From NCBI RefSeq assembly GCF_050587525.1, contig NZ_JBOBFT010000009.1:124001-188000 (forward strand): a stretch of 64,000 bases of DNA, in the 5' to 3' direction. The notes beneath the pieces are model-generated. The model worked only from the letters and a program-made list of their open reading frames with translations, searched no databases and had not been told where the DNA came from. Positions 8,681-17,869 of the stretch are shown here, in pieces. Each line of letters starts with the position of its first letter. Position 1 is the stretch's first letter. The position numbers and the translations under genes were made by a program. This DNA is from Plantibacter sp050587525 (lineage in GTDB: Bacteria; Actinomycetota; Actinomycetes; Actinomycetales; Microbacteriaceae).

Positions 8681-9859
8681 TCAGACGAACGCCGCGGTGC
8701 CCGTGATCGCCCGACCGACGATGAGCGCGTTCATCTCGCGCGTGCCCTCGTAGCTGTAGAGCGCCTCGGCGTCGGCGAAGAACCGGGCGGCGTGGTAGTC
8801 GAGCACGATGCCGTTGCCGCCCATGATCTCCCTGGCCCACGCGACGGTCTCGCGCATCCGTGCCGTGCAGAACGCCTTCGCGAGGGCGGAGTGCTCGTCG
8901 CGCTGGGTGCCCTCGTCGAGCATCTGGGACACGCGCACGCACATCGCCATCGACGCCGTGATGTTGCCGAGGCATTTGGACAGGAGGTCCTGGATGAGCT
9001 GGTGCCCGGCGATCGGCTTCCCGAACTGCACACGCTCCTTGGCGTAGGCGACCGCGGCCTCGTACGCACCGACGGCGACGCCGACGCTCGACCAGGCGAC
9101 ACCGGCGCGCGTGAGGCGAAGCACCTTGGCGGTGTCGCGGAAGGAGTTCGCGTTCTGCAGGCGGAGACGCTCCGGGACGCGGACGCCCTCGAGCGTGATG
9201 TCGGCGTTCTGCACCATCCGCAGGCTGATCTTGCCCTCGATCTTCGTGGCCGTGTACCCGGCCGTGTCGGTCGGGACGATGAAGCCCTTGACCTGGCCGT
9301 CCTCGGTGTCCTTCGCCCAGATGATGGTGATGTCGCTGAACGTCGCGTTGCCGATCCAGCGCTTGGACCCGTTGAGAACCCATTCGTCGCCGTCGCGGGT
9401 CGCCGTCGTCCGGAGGCCCTGTGCGCTGTCGGAGCCGGAGAGCGGCTCGGTCAGGCCGAATGCGCCGAGCTTCTCGCCGGACGCGAGCAGCGGCAGCCAT
9501 TCGTCCTTCTGCTCCTGCGAACCGCACACACTGATCGAGCCCATCGTGAGGCCGTCCTGCACCCCGACGAACGTCGACACCGAAGCGTCGATCCTGGACA
9601 GCTCCATCGAGGCGAGTCCGCGGAAGACCGCGCTGTTCTCGAACGGTTTGGTCTCGTCCCACGCCCACCGTGCGACGTCGAGTTCGAGGAGCGGCTTCAC
9701 GAGCTGGTGCGGGAACTCCGCGCGCTCCCAGTAGTCGTTGACGATCGGCTTCGCCTCGGTCTCCGCCCAGGCGCGCAGGCGGCCGATGGCGTCCTGCTCC
9801 TCAGGGGTGAGGAGGGTCTCGAATCCGTAGAAGTCGCTGACGAGGGGCTCAAAGGTCAT
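8681..9859 (-). CDS. Acyl-CoA dehydrogenase (glutaryl-CoA dehydrogenase-like)
   Basis: 392 residues, the usual length for the family. N-terminal helical domain (1-130), beta domain with FGLTEPLSGSD and TATRDGDEWVLNGSKRWIGN (FAD and substrate contacts), and C-terminal helical bundle with RVQFGKPIAGHQLIQDLLSK and IMGGNGIVLDYHAARFFADA. The catalytic base is probably the Glu in SYEGTREMNALIVGRAI near residue 375, its position in glutaryl- and isobutyryl-type enzymes. It oxidises an acyl-CoA to the enoyl-CoA with FAD and electron-transferring flavoprotein, in amino-acid or fatty-acid breakdown; the exact substrate is uncertain. Monocistronic in appearance, divergent from manA, with about 170 bases between the starts. 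Confidence 0.88.
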   Translation of the reverse strand: MTFEPLVSDFYGFETLLTPEEQDAIGRLRAWAETEAKPIVNDYWERAEFPHQLVKPLLELDVARWAWDETKPFENSAVFRGLASMELSRIDASVSTFVGVQDGLTMGSISVCGSQEQKDEWLPLLASGEKLGAFGLTEPLSGSDSAQGLRTTATRDGDEWVLNGSKRWIGNATFSDITIIWAKDTEDGQVKGFIVPTDTAGYTATKIEGKISLRMVQNADITLEGVRVPERLRLQNANSFRDTAKVLRLTRAGVAWSSVGVAVGAYEAAVAYAKERVQFGKPIAGHQLIQDLLSKCLGNITASMAMCVRVSQMLDEGTQRDEHSALAKAFCTARMRETVAWAREIMGGNGIVLDYHAARFFADAEALYSYEGTREMNALIVGRAITGTAAFV

Positions 9860-10030
9860 GATGTCGCTGCTCCATTGCTTCCGCGTGCGCCAGGCGGCGC
9901 TTCCGTCGCCAGCCTAGGCAGTGGTCGGATCGCCCGGCAACGACTTGGTAGTTTGGTGCAAGGCGTTCGACGACGTCACCCGCACGGTTGTAGGTGCGCG
10001 CCAAGAACGTCGGACGCGGAAAGGGTTCCT

Positions 10031-11239
10031 GTGTTCGTTCCGCTCACCGCCGTCCCCCGCGACTACGCCTGGGGGTCGCACACCGCGATCGCCGAGGTGC
10101 TCGGTTCCGCACCGTCAGGAGGGCCGGAAGCGGAGCTCTGGCTGGGCGCGCACCCCGGAGCACCGACACGCATCGTGAATGCGGCCTCGCTCGGCGGGTC
10201 GCAGGACCTCGCGGCCTGGATCGAACGCGATCCCGCTGCGGCGCTCGGCGGGCGCGACGGCCTCCCGTTCCTCTTGAAGGTGCTCGCGGCCGATCACCCA
10301 CTGTCGCTCCAGGCCCACCCGGACCTGGCGCGCGCCGCTGCGGGGTTCGCCGAGGAGAACGAGCGGGGCGTGCCGCTCGACGCCCCGAACCGCAACTACA
10401 AGGACGCGCTGCACAAGCCTGAGCTCATCGTCGCCCTCCGCGACGGATTCCAGGCGCTGTGCGGCTTCCGCGACCTCTCAGCGACCGACGCGCTGCTCGC
10501 CGACCTCGCCGCTTCGGCGCCCGATGACGATGCACGCGCCGCCATCGAGGAGCTTCGTTCCAGCGTCGCAGCGACCGACGGCCTGCGCGACACCGTCGGC
10601 CGTCTGTTGAGCGACGCACCGGCGGAACCGATCGCCGCGGTCGTCGCGGCTGCGGGCGCCGCACCGGCCTCCGGCGACCGGTGGGGCGCAGAACGGGCTC
10701 TCGTCGCGACGCTCGCCGAGGAGTACCCGGGCGACCCCGGCATCGTCGTCTCCCTGCTCCTCAACCTCGTCACGCTGCGGGCGGGGGAGGCGCTCTACCT
10801 GCCCGCCGGCAACATCCACGCGTACCTCCGCGGCATCGGCATCGAGCTCATGGCGGCGAGCGACAACGTGCTCCGCGGCGGTCTGACGCCGAAGCACGTC
10901 GACGTGCCGGAGCTCCTCTCCGTGCTCGAGTTCGAGCCGAGGCCGGTGCCGTGGCTGCCCGCGACGAACGTGGGCGCCGGACTCGACCTGTTCGTGCCGG
11001 ACGTTCCGGACTTCGAGCTGCTCCGCGCCGAGGTCACGACCGAGACGACCGTGTCCGGCGCCGAGTTCGAGCTGCCCGGCCCGGCCATCGCCATCGTGAC
11101 GGCCGGCGAGGTGACGATCGCGGGCGCATCCTCGTCGACGACGCTCTCGCGCGGCGAGTACGCCTACGTGACGCCGGACGAGGCGTCCCTGCGCTTCTCC
11201 GGCACGGGCACGCTCTTCCTCGCGACCACGCAGTCCTGA
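10031..11239 (+). CDS. manA: Mannose-6-phosphate isomerase, class I
   Basis: 402 residues starting at GTG 10031; GGAAAGGG at 10018-10025 is the ribosome-binding site. Type I phosphomannose isomerase cupin: N-terminal PRDYAWGSHTAIAEVLG and ELWLGAHPGAP, metal-ligand segment LKVLAADHPLSLQAHPD (Gln and His bind zinc), NYKDALHKPELIVAL (further zinc ligands), and GEALYLPAGNIHAYLRGIGI with the catalytic-loop region near residue 260-275. Interconverts fructose-6-phosphate and mannose-6-phosphate, feeding manB and then GDP-mannose for cell-surface mannosylation. An open reading frame continues far upstream in the same frame but is antisense to the acyl-CoA dehydrogenase gene and was rejected. The 3' end converges on the GlxA-type regulator through a repeat-rich spacer. 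Confidence 0.93.
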   Translation: MFVPLTAVPRDYAWGSHTAIAEVLGSAPSGGPEAELWLGAHPGAPTRIVNAASLGGSQDLAAWIERDPAAALGGRDGLPFLLKVLAADHPLSLQAHPDLARAAAGFAEENERGVPLDAPNRNYKDALHKPELIVALRDGFQALCGFRDLSATDALLADLAASAPDDDARAAIEELRSSVAATDGLRDTVGRLLSDAPAEPIAAVVAAAGAAPASGDRWGAERALVATLAEEYPGDPGIVVSLLLNLVTLRAGEALYLPAGNIHAYLRGIGIELMAASDNVLRGGLTPKHVDVPELLSVLEFEPRPVPWLPATNVGAGLDLFVPDVPDFELLRAEVTTETTVSGAEFELPGPAIAIVTAGEVTIAGASSSTTLSRGEYAYVTPDEASLRFSGTGTLFLATTQS

Positions 11240-11283
11240 CGCTCCGCCGCTCGGCTCCGACTCTCGTCCCTGAGCTTTAACGC

Positions 11284-11310
11284 CCGGTCCCTGAGCCTGT
11301 CGAAGGGCAT
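11284..11310 (-). repeat. CAGGCTCAG-type repeat, reverse orientation
   Basis: Single copy reading CCGGTCCCTGAGCCTGTCG followed by AAGGGCAT, the reverse complement of the unit clustered at 8482-8667. A shorter degenerate half (GTCCCTGAGCTT) lies just upstream at about 11265-11276. It abuts the left arm of the larger inverted repeat at 11308-11412. Confidence 0.75.
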
Positions 11311-11412
11311 CGAGCACAACTCCTTCAATTCGACGACTCCGGCACCCTCGGCCCCCGGAATTCCGGGATGTCCGGTTCTGCGGAGCGCACATCGAAGGAG
11401 TTGTGCTCGATG
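11308..11412. repeat. Long inverted-repeat element, family B (copy 1)
   Basis: The arms at 11308-11327 and 11393-11412 match at 19 of 20 positions (core GCACAACTCCTTC / GAAGGAGTTGTGC) around a 65-base interior. The interior contains its own perfect palindrome, CCCGGAATTCCGGG, at about 11354-11367. A second copy is at 48768-48865. It lies between the convergent manA and GlxA-type genes, so it could act as a bidirectional terminator, but the conserved arms and dispersed copies argue for a repeat family. Confidence 0.8.
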
Positions 11413-11432
11413 GTTCGATTGTTGAGGAACTG

Positions 11433-11504
11433 CACTTCGACAGGCTCAGTGACCGGGGTCGGCCCAGTGACCGGGGTGGGCACTTCGACAGGCTCAGTGA
11501 CCGG
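11433..11504 (+). repeat. Two CAGGCTCAG-type repeats, forward orientation
   Basis: Identical 24-base units with core CTTCGACAGGCTCAG followed by TGACCGG at 11433-11456 and 11481-11504, separated by a short stretch that repeats the tail (CAGTGACCGGGGT). With the opposite-orientation copy at 11284-11310 they bracket the family-B inverted repeat. Confidence 0.8.
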
Positions 11505-11525
11505 TGAGTTGGCTCGGCGACCGGG

Positions 11526-12506
11526 TCACGCGGTCGTGCGGAGCCCGAAGCTGCGGCGGTAGGCGACAGGCGTCGTCCCGAGCACCTTGTCGAAGTGGTG
11601 CCTGAGGACGGCGGCGGTCCCGAAACCCGACTCGGCCGCGATCTGATCGATGCCGCGCTCGGTCTGCTCGAGGAGTTCCTGCGCGCGGATGAGGCGCTGC
11701 CGGTTGAGCCACGCGGCCGGCGTGCTTCCGAGTTCGGCCCGGAACCGCCTCGCGAACGTGCGCTCGGACATGTGCGCCTGCCTGGCGAGCATCGTGACCG
11801 TGAGGTCGTCGGCGAGGTGGTCGAGCATCCAGTCGACGATCCCGGCGAGCGAGTCGCCCTGCTCCTGCGGCACGGGGGAGAGGATGTACTGCGCCTGACC
11901 ACCCTCGCGCTGCGGCGGTACGACCATGCGCCTCGCGATGACGTTCGCGGCGGCAGCGCCGTGCTCGCGGCGCACGAGGTGCAGGCACGCGTCGATCCCC
12001 GCGGCCGTCCCCGCACCCGTGATGACCTTGCGATCCTCGATGAAGAGGACGTTCGGGTCCACCGTCGTCTGAGGGAAGAGCCGCTGCTGCTCGTCCGTGT
12101 ACATCCAGTGGGTGGTGCTGCGCCGGCCGTCGAGGAGGCCGGCGTGCCCGAGCGCGAAGGAGCCGCTGCAGACGCTGAGGATCCAGGCGCCTCTCGCTTC
12201 GGCGGCGCGCAACACCTCGATGTAGGCGGGGTCGAGGATCGCGTCCCGTCCACCGCCGCGACCCGTGACGGCGACGAGGTCGGCTTCCGCCGCGAAGGAC
12301 AGGTCGTTCTCGACGATCATGTCGAAGCCCCGGCTGCCGTCGCTGCTGAGGTTCATGCGCACGGGGCCCGGCGTCTTGGTGACGAGTCGGAGGTCGAACG
12401 TCGGTCCGCCGTGTTCGGACCGGTCGATGCCGAACACCTCGCACACGACGCTGAACTCGAACGGTTGCAGACCGGGTATGGCGAGCAGTGCCACTTTCTC
12501 GAGCAC
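11526..12506 (-). CDS. GlxA-type transcriptional regulator (DJ-1/PfpI domain + AraC HTH)
   Basis: 326 residues from GTG 12506, fixed by AGGAGG ending six bases upstream; the longer open frame to 12704 is not needed. Residues 1-170 form a DJ-1/PfpI-like sensor domain (VALLAIPGLQPFEFSVVCEV at the start; SVCSGSFALGHAGLLDGRR around the position of the family's nucleophile, here Cys in SVCSG). Residues 220-320 form an AraC/XylS DNA-binding domain with two helix-turn-helix units (LARQAHMSERTFARRFRAEL and IAAESGFGTAAVLRHHF). Such proteins sense small amines or other metabolites and activate or repress nearby genes; the target here is unknown. Divergent from galE, with 199 bases between the starts, and convergent with manA. 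Confidence 0.87.
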   Translation of the reverse strand: MLEKVALLAIPGLQPFEFSVVCEVFGIDRSEHGGPTFDLRLVTKTPGPVRMNLSSDGSRGFDMIVENDLSFAAEADLVAVTGRGGGRDAILDPAYIEVLRAAEARGAWILSVCSGSFALGHAGLLDGRRSTTHWMYTDEQQRLFPQTTVDPNVLFIEDRKVITGAGTAAGIDACLHLVRREHGAAAANVIARRMVVPPQREGGQAQYILSPVPQEQGDSLAGIVDWMLDHLADDLTVTMLARQAHMSERTFARRFRAELGSTPAAWLNRQRLIRAQELLEQTERGIDQIAAESGFGTAAVLRHHFDKVLGTTPVAYRRSFGLRTTA

Positions 12507-12705
12507 GGGTCCTCCTGGAAACGGATTGGCGGGATGCTGCGGTACAGATACATTCTGCCATGTCCCGTCAAGGGGGCGGCCGGCCGCTACTCTGGTGAAC
12601 GTCGTCGTCTGTCGTCGACGCCCACGATCCCTTCGGATCAGATCGAGCCCATCGATCGGATCCCCTCGGATCCCCTCGACTCCCACCGACCCTGGAGGAT
12701 GCACT

Positions 12706-13668
12706 GTGACCTGGCTAGTGACCGGAGGCGCCGGCTACATCGGCGCCCACGTGGTGCGTTCCTTCGTCGCGGAGGGCATCGGCGTCGTGGTGCTCGACGA
12801 CCTGTCGACCGGCCAGGAGCGCTTCATCCCGGCCGGCGTCCCGCTCGTCCGCGGCAGCATCCTCGACGGCGCGCTCCTCGAGCGCACCTTCGCCGACCAC
12901 GACATCACGGGCGTCGTCCACGTGGCCGGCTACAAGTACGCGGGCGTCTCCGTCCAGCGACCGCTCCACACCTACGCGCAGAACGTGACGGGAACGGCGA
13001 TGCTGCTCGCAGCGATGCAGGAGGCGGGCGTCTCCCGCATCGTCTTCTCCTCGAGCGCCGCGGTCTACGGCACGACGGACGTCGACATCGTGACCGAGGA
13101 CACCCCGAAGTCGCCGGAGTCCCCGTACGGGGAGTCCAAGCTCATCGGCGAGTGGCTCCTGCGCGACCAGGGTGTCGCCGCGGGCCTCGCGCACACCTCG
13201 CTCCGGTACTTCAACGTCGTCGGATCCGGCACGCCGGACGTGTACGACGTGAGCCCGCACAACCTCTTCCCCCTCGTCTTCGACGCGCTGCTCGCCGGTC
13301 GCACGCCTCGCATCAACGGCGACGACTACCCCACGCCCGACGGCACGTGCGTCCGCGACTACATCCACGTCGCCGATCTCGCCGAGGCGCACGTCGCGGC
13401 GGCCAAGCGGCTCGAGCGTGGTGAGGCGGTCGAGGCCGCGTACAACCTGGGCAGTGGCAACGGCTCCTCGGTTGGTGAGATCATGACGACCGTGGCCGAG
13501 GTCACGGGGATGGCGTTCACGCCGGAGATCATGCCGAGACGTGCCGGTGACCCGGCGCGCATCGTCGCTTCCGGGGCGCTCGCGGCACGCGATCTCGGGT
13601 GGGAGATGCGCCATGATCTGCGTCAGATGGTCGAGAGCGCCTGGGAAGCCAGGCAGACAGCCGACTGA
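12706..13668 (+). CDS. galE: UDP-glucose 4-epimerase
   Basis: 320 residues; start GTG 12706 with GGAGG at 12694-12698. Extended short-chain dehydrogenase fold: NAD-binding TGGAGYIGAHVVRSF at the N-terminus, VVLDDLSTGQ, catalytic Ser in IVFSSSAAVYGT, catalytic Tyr-Lys in ESPYGESKLIGEWLL, and substrate-site region SLRYFNVVGSGTPD and PTPDGTCVRDYIHVADLAEA, the latter diagnostic of GalE. Interconverts UDP-glucose and UDP-galactose, providing donor sugar for the surface glycans encoded to the left. Slightly shorter than the 330-340 residues of many GalE proteins. Appears monocistronic; the next gene, whiB2, starts 197 bases on with its own leader. Confidence 0.92.
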   Translation: MTWLVTGGAGYIGAHVVRSFVAEGIGVVVLDDLSTGQERFIPAGVPLVRGSILDGALLERTFADHDITGVVHVAGYKYAGVSVQRPLHTYAQNVTGTAMLLAAMQEAGVSRIVFSSSAAVYGTTDVDIVTEDTPKSPESPYGESKLIGEWLLRDQGVAAGLAHTSLRYFNVVGSGTPDVYDVSPHNLFPLVFDALLAGRTPRINGDDYPTPDGTCVRDYIHVADLAEAHVAAAKRLERGEAVEAAYNLGSGNGSSVGEIMTTVAEVTGMAFTPEIMPRRAGDPARIVASGALAARDLGWEMRHDLRQMVESAWEARQTAD

Positions 13669-13865
13669 GCGCCCGCTGATCGTGGCCTGATCGTCGGCTG
13701 ACCGCCGCCTCCACCCACACCCAGTTCAGGTGACACCCGGCGCGTCGCGAACCCTCAATTCTTTCTTGAGGCTTTACGATATGCGACTTGACTCCGGGCT
13801 AATGACAACGGTGTAATTATGTATCGCGCCGCGTGGCGCGGGGTACGAATTGGTGGGGAGACGGT

Positions 13866-14186
13866 ATGGCTATTCCTGAATATCGTTCTGGGGTACCTGA
13901 AGACTGGTTCGTCGATCCGGTCAAGCTGGGCGTCCCAGGCGTCAGACAGCCCGTCGACGAAGAGAACCAACTCGCCTGGCAGACCGATGCGTTGTGCGCC
14001 CAGACGGATCCGGAGGCCTTCTTTCCGGAGAAGGGCGGATCCACTCGGGATGCGAAGCGCATCTGCACGACCTGCGACGTCCGCGCACAATGCCTCGAGT
14101 ACGCACTCCAGAATGACGAACGTTTCGGCATCTGGGGCGGACTCTCGGAGCGTGAACGACGCAAGCTGCGCAAGCGCGCAGTCTGA
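13866..14186 (+). CDS. whiB2: WhiB-family iron-sulfur transcription factor (WhiB2/WhmD type)
   Basis: 106 residues from ATG 13866, preceded by GGGGAG at 13855-13860. The four [4Fe-4S] cysteines are C44, C67, C70 and C76 (CxxC plus C at the usual spacing), followed by the GIWGG turn at 88-92 and the basic tail RERRKLRKRA that contacts DNA or RNA polymerase. WhiB2/WhmD controls septation and cell division in mycobacteria and Streptomyces. Assignment to WhiB2 rather than another paralogue rests on the long N-terminal extension and on position: it is next to the large glycosyltransferase, Rv3259-like protein, DUF3499 and manB, as in Mycobacterium. The 13740-13865 leader is AT-rich (TTGACT at 13788 and TAATTAT near 13814), consistent with a promoter. 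Confidence 0.88.
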   Translation: MAIPEYRSGVPEDWFVDPVKLGVPGVRQPVDEENQLAWQTDALCAQTDPEAFFPEKGGSTRDAKRICTTCDVRAQCLEYALQNDERFGIWGGLSERERRKLRKRAV

Positions 14187-14347
14187 ACCCGCAGCAGTCA
14201 GGCAGGTTCCTCCGACTTCGATGTCGATGATGTGAGCGGTCGTCGCCCGTGTGAACGGGCGATGCCCGCGATCATTCCACGTGACCAGTTCAGGGGCACG
14301 CCGCGTCGCTCCCGGCGTCTGCCGATGACCGACCTAGGCTGATTCCG

Positions 14348-17300
14348 ATGTCTCCCCGAGTTACGGCGATCCTCGTGGTGCGCGACGGCACTGAGTCCGT
14401 CGCCCGCACGCTGGAAGCCCTCAGCGCCCAGACCCGTCCAGCGGACGGGATCGTCGCTGTCGCCTGCCGCAGCAGCGATTCGACGCTCGCGCTCCTGAAA
14501 GCGCACCCGTCCCTCAAGATCGTGCAGATCTCCGAGGAGCTCCCGTTCGGCCAGGCCGTCGCCGCAGGCGTGCGCGTGACAGAGCAGCCGAACGACCCCG
14601 GCCAGATGCTGTGGCTGCTGTCGGAGGACTCCGCCCCGGAGCCGGAGGCGCTCGCCGCCCTCCTCGGTGCGCTCGAGGTCTCTCCGTCCGTCGCCGTCGC
14701 CGGCCCGAAGGTCCTCGACTGGGACGACCCCACCTTCCTGCGCCGCTACGGCGAGACCATCACGACGCTCGGAGCCGCGGTCCCCTTCGTCGAGGACGAA
14801 CTCGACCAGGCGCAGCACGACACCGTCAACGACGTCATGGCCGTCGGCCCCACGGGCATGCTCGTGCGCCACCAGGTCTGGGATCAGCTCGGCGGTTTCG
14901 ATCCCGCACTGGTCGCCGATGACGCACTCGACTTCTGCATCCGTGCCCGGCTCGCCGGCTACCTCGTCACGGTCGTGCCCGGTGCGCGCGTGGCATCGGC
15001 CGGCACCGGCATCTCCGGCCCGTCGTGGTCGAACAAGATCGGTCCGCGTCGCCGGAGGCACCGTCAGGCGCGCGCGGCCCAGCTGCACCGACGCCTCGTC
15101 TACGCGCCAAGCATTCTCGTCGTCATCCACTGGCTGAGCCTCGTCCCGCTCGCGATCGCTCGGGTGATCGGGCACTTCGTCAAGAAGCAGCCGGAGCTCG
15201 TGCTCGGCGAACTCGGAGCCGCGTTCAGCGTCGCCTTCTCCGGCATGAAGGTGGGGAATGCGCGCCGACAGCTCGCCGCGCAGCGCCGTCTCGGCTGGTC
15301 GAGCATCTCCGGCCTCCGGATGAAACTCGACGAGGTGCGTCGTCAGCGTGCCCTCAAGCGAGAAGCGGCCCAGATCGGCGTCGTCGGTGAGGAGCGCGAT
15401 CTGCGCTTCTTCTCCGGTGGCGGCGCGTGGGTCGTGCTCGGTGCGGCCGCAGTCGGTGCCGGCATCCTCGCGCCGCTCCTCGGCGCACAGTTCATCTCCG
15501 GCGGAGGACTCCTGCCCCTGTCGACCACCGTCGGCGAGCTCTGGCACCAGGTCGGGTTCGGCTGGCGCGACATCGGTCTCGGCTTCGTGGGCGCTGCCGA
15601 CCCGTTCGCGGCGGTCCTCGCGGTCCTCGGCTCCATCACCTTCTGGGAGCCGTCGTTCAGTCTCGTGCTCCTCTTCCTCCTCGCTCTGCCGCTCTCGGCG
15701 CTCGGCGCCTGGTTCGCGGCGACGCGGATCACGGAGCGCAGCGGGCTGCGGGCGGTCGCGGCCATCCTCTGGACGCTCGCACCGACGCTCCTGAGCGCAC
15801 TCGCTGACGGTCGTCCGGCCGGTGTCCTCGTGCACGTGCTGCTCCCGTGGCTCTTCTTCGCCGGGTTCTCCGCCGCGCGCTCCTGGGCGGCCGCTGGCGC
15901 GAGCGCCCTGCTGCTCGCCGCCATCGCAGCGAGCTCCCCATCGCTCATCCCAGCGCTCGTCCTGCTGTGGATCGTCGCCGCGGCGTTCGCCGGACGAGGC
16001 GTCGCCCGGGTCCTGCTCGTCCCGATCCCCGCCCTCGCCCTCTTCGCTCCGCTCATCTGGCAGCAGGGCATCCACCGCGGCAACTGGTTCGGCCTCCTCG
16101 CCGATCCGGGCGCGGTCGTGCCAGGCGTCGCCGCTTCCGGCTGGCAGCAGGCCCTCGGCTTCCCGCTCGGTCACCTCGGCGGCTGGAGCCAGATCGCCGC
16201 AGCGCTCGGCCTGCCCGGCCTGTCGCCCGTCATCGCCGTCCCCGCGCTCCTGGCCCCGATCGCGATCGTGGCACTGTTCGCCCTCTTCCGCCCCGGCACC
16301 GCCCGTGCGGTCTTCCTCCTCTTCGCGGCGTTCCTCGGCCTCGTGACCGCGGTCGCCGCGAGCCACCTCTACCTGGCCTCGACGGGCGGCCAGACGGCTC
16401 CCGTCTGGACCGGTGCGGCGATCAGCCTCTACTGGCTCGGCATCGTGGGCGCCGCCGTCCGCGGCCTCGACGGCATCAAGCGAGGCGCCGCCATCCCCGC
16501 GCTCGTCATCGTGCTCGCGACCGCCGTCGTCGCGGTTCCGCTCGCCATCGCGCAGCCGCTCGGCACCGCCGTCGTCGAGGAGAGCAACGGACGTCTGCTC
16601 CCCGCGTACGTCACGGCGGCGACCGAGTCCGATCCGCGACTCGGCACGCTCATCATCACTCCGCAGGACGACGGTTCGATCGCTGCGATCGTCGTGCGCG
16701 GTTCCGGTGAGACCCTCGAGGAGCAGTCGACGCTCGCGTCCACTGCGCGGGGCACCTCCGGCGACGACCGCATCATCGCGACGCTCGCCGGCAACCTCGC
16801 GTCCCAGAGCGGGCTCGACCCGACCAAGACGCTGCAGGCCCAGGGCATCGCCTTCGTCCTGCTGTCCCCGGTGAAGGAGAACGCGAACTCGACCACGGCC
16901 GCGGCGACCACGCTGCGGGCCGCGACGGCGCTCGACTCGAACCCGGCCCTCATCTCCGTTGGCGAGACGCAGACGGGGACGCTCTGGCGCGCCGTGGCCG
17001 ATGTCGGCACCGGACCCGCGATCCCCAAGCAGACCGTCGTCGGCACCCTCGTCGCCGTCGGCCTCGGTGTGGTCTTCCTCATCGTCATCCTGCTGAGCGT
17101 GCCGACCGGGGCCTCCCGAGACGGCTACCGCGTCGGATCGCGCAAGCCGGTCAAAGCCAAGGGGCGCACGGGCAAGAAGACCGCAGTGGCCGCTTCCGGC
17201 GCCGATGCCGAGACCGATGTCGATGCCACCGACGATGCCGCCGCCGACGCGCCGACGGCCGCGGAGGACTCCGATGCGACAGGCGACGCCGAGACCGACG

Positions 17301-17869
17301 ACGCCGTCTCGACGGCGACCGCTGCCGAGACGCCTGCGACGACGACTGCGACACCGGCCGCCAAGCCTCGCTGGTGGCGCCGTGGTGCGGCTGCCGGTGC
17401 AGGAGGCGCCGCGGCGGTGACCTCTGCGGCAGAGGCCGCGGACACGGCTGCCGCTGGCGAATCCTCGACCACCGAGGGTGCCGTGGAGACCGGCGATTCG
17501 ACGATCTCGGACGCCGTGCGGACCGGTGACTCCGGCGCATCCGCTGAATCCATCGCGACGACCGGCGCAACGGCTGCCGGGGTCTCCGACGACGCCGCGG
17601 GGGCGACGGCTGAGTCGCCGTCGGGCTCGCCCCTCCCTGACGACTCCGCCGATGAAGCGCCTGTGCCCGATGCGACCGCAGTCGGCGCCGAACCGGCCGA
17701 CGAACCCGTGCGCGCACCGCTCGTCGGCGAGCTCGAGGTCGAGCCGGAGGACGTCCAACCGGAGCACGACGGCGCGATCCCATCGGACGGCGCCGAACCG
17801 GAACCGGTCGACCAGACAGACCTCGACGACCAAGCGACCCCAGGAACGGAGGCACAGCGTGCCGACTAA
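14348..17869 (+). CDS. Large membrane glycosyltransferase (GT2 domain, multi-pass region, acidic tail)
   Basis: 1173 residues. Residues 1-250 are a GT2 domain (VTAILVVRDGTESVARTLEA at the start; SEDSAPEPEAL in the donor-binding region; MLVRHQVWDQLGGFDPALVA near 175-195). A positively charged loop (KIGPRRRRHRQAR) leads into roughly a dozen hydrophobic segments from about 255 to 920, with extracytoplasmic stretches between. From about 930 the chain turns into a basic patch and then a ~220-residue Ala/Thr/Asp/Glu-rich, presumably disordered cytoplasmic tail. Actinobacterial proteins of this type stand beside whiB2 and manB and are thought to glycosylate an envelope polymer; the acceptor is not established. 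The 3' end overlaps the next gene by 11 bases, so the two are co-translated. Confidence 0.85.
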   Translation: MSPRVTAILVVRDGTESVARTLEALSAQTRPADGIVAVACRSSDSTLALLKAHPSLKIVQISEELPFGQAVAAGVRVTEQPNDPGQMLWLLSEDSAPEPEALAALLGALEVSPSVAVAGPKVLDWDDPTFLRRYGETITTLGAAVPFVEDELDQAQHDTVNDVMAVGPTGMLVRHQVWDQLGGFDPALVADDALDFCIRARLAGYLVTVVPGARVASAGTGISGPSWSNKIGPRRRRHRQARAAQLHRRLVYAPSILVVIHWLSLVPLAIARVIGHFVKKQPELVLGELGAAFSVAFSGMKVGNARRQLAAQRRLGWSSISGLRMKLDEVRRQRALKREAAQIGVVGEERDLRFFSGGGAWVVLGAAAVGAGILAPLLGAQFISGGGLLPLSTTVGELWHQVGFGWRDIGLGFVGAADPFAAVLAVLGSITFWEPSFSLVLLFLLALPLSALGAWFAATRITERSGLRAVAAILWTLAPTLLSALADGRPAGVLVHVLLPWLFFAGFSAARSWAAAGASALLLAAIAASSPSLIPALVLLWIVAAAFAGRGVARVLLVPIPALALFAPLIWQQGIHRGNWFGLLADPGAVVPGVAASGWQQALGFPLGHLGGWSQIAAALGLPGLSPVIAVPALLAPIAIVALFALFRPGTARAVFLLFAAFLGLVTAVAASHLYLASTGGQTAPVWTGAAISLYWLGIVGAAVRGLDGIKRGAAIPALVIVLATAVVAVPLAIAQPLGTAVVEESNGRLLPAYVTAATESDPRLGTLIITPQDDGSIAAIVVRGSGETLEEQSTLASTARGTSGDDRIIATLAGNLASQSGLDPTKTLQAQGIAFVLLSPVKENANSTTAAATTLRAATALDSNPALISVGETQTGTLWRAVADVGTGPAIPKQTVVGTLVAVGLGVVFLIVILLSVPTGASRDGYRVGSRKPVKAKGRTGKKTAVAASGADAETDVDATDDAAADAPTAAEDSDATGDAETDDAVSTATAAETPATTTATPAAKPRWWRRGAAAGAGGAAAVTSAAEAADTAAAGESSTTEGAVETGDSTISDAVRTGDSGASAESIATTGATAAGVSDDAAGATAESPSGSPLPDDSADEAPVPDATAVGAEPADEPVRAPLVGELEVEPEDVQPEHDGAIPSDGAEPEPVDQTDLDDQATPGTEAQRAD

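Noticed and set aside
8627..10030. In-frame upstream extension of manA
   Set aside because: Antisense to the acyl-CoA dehydrogenase; manA homology starts at GTG 10031 with a good ribosome-binding site.
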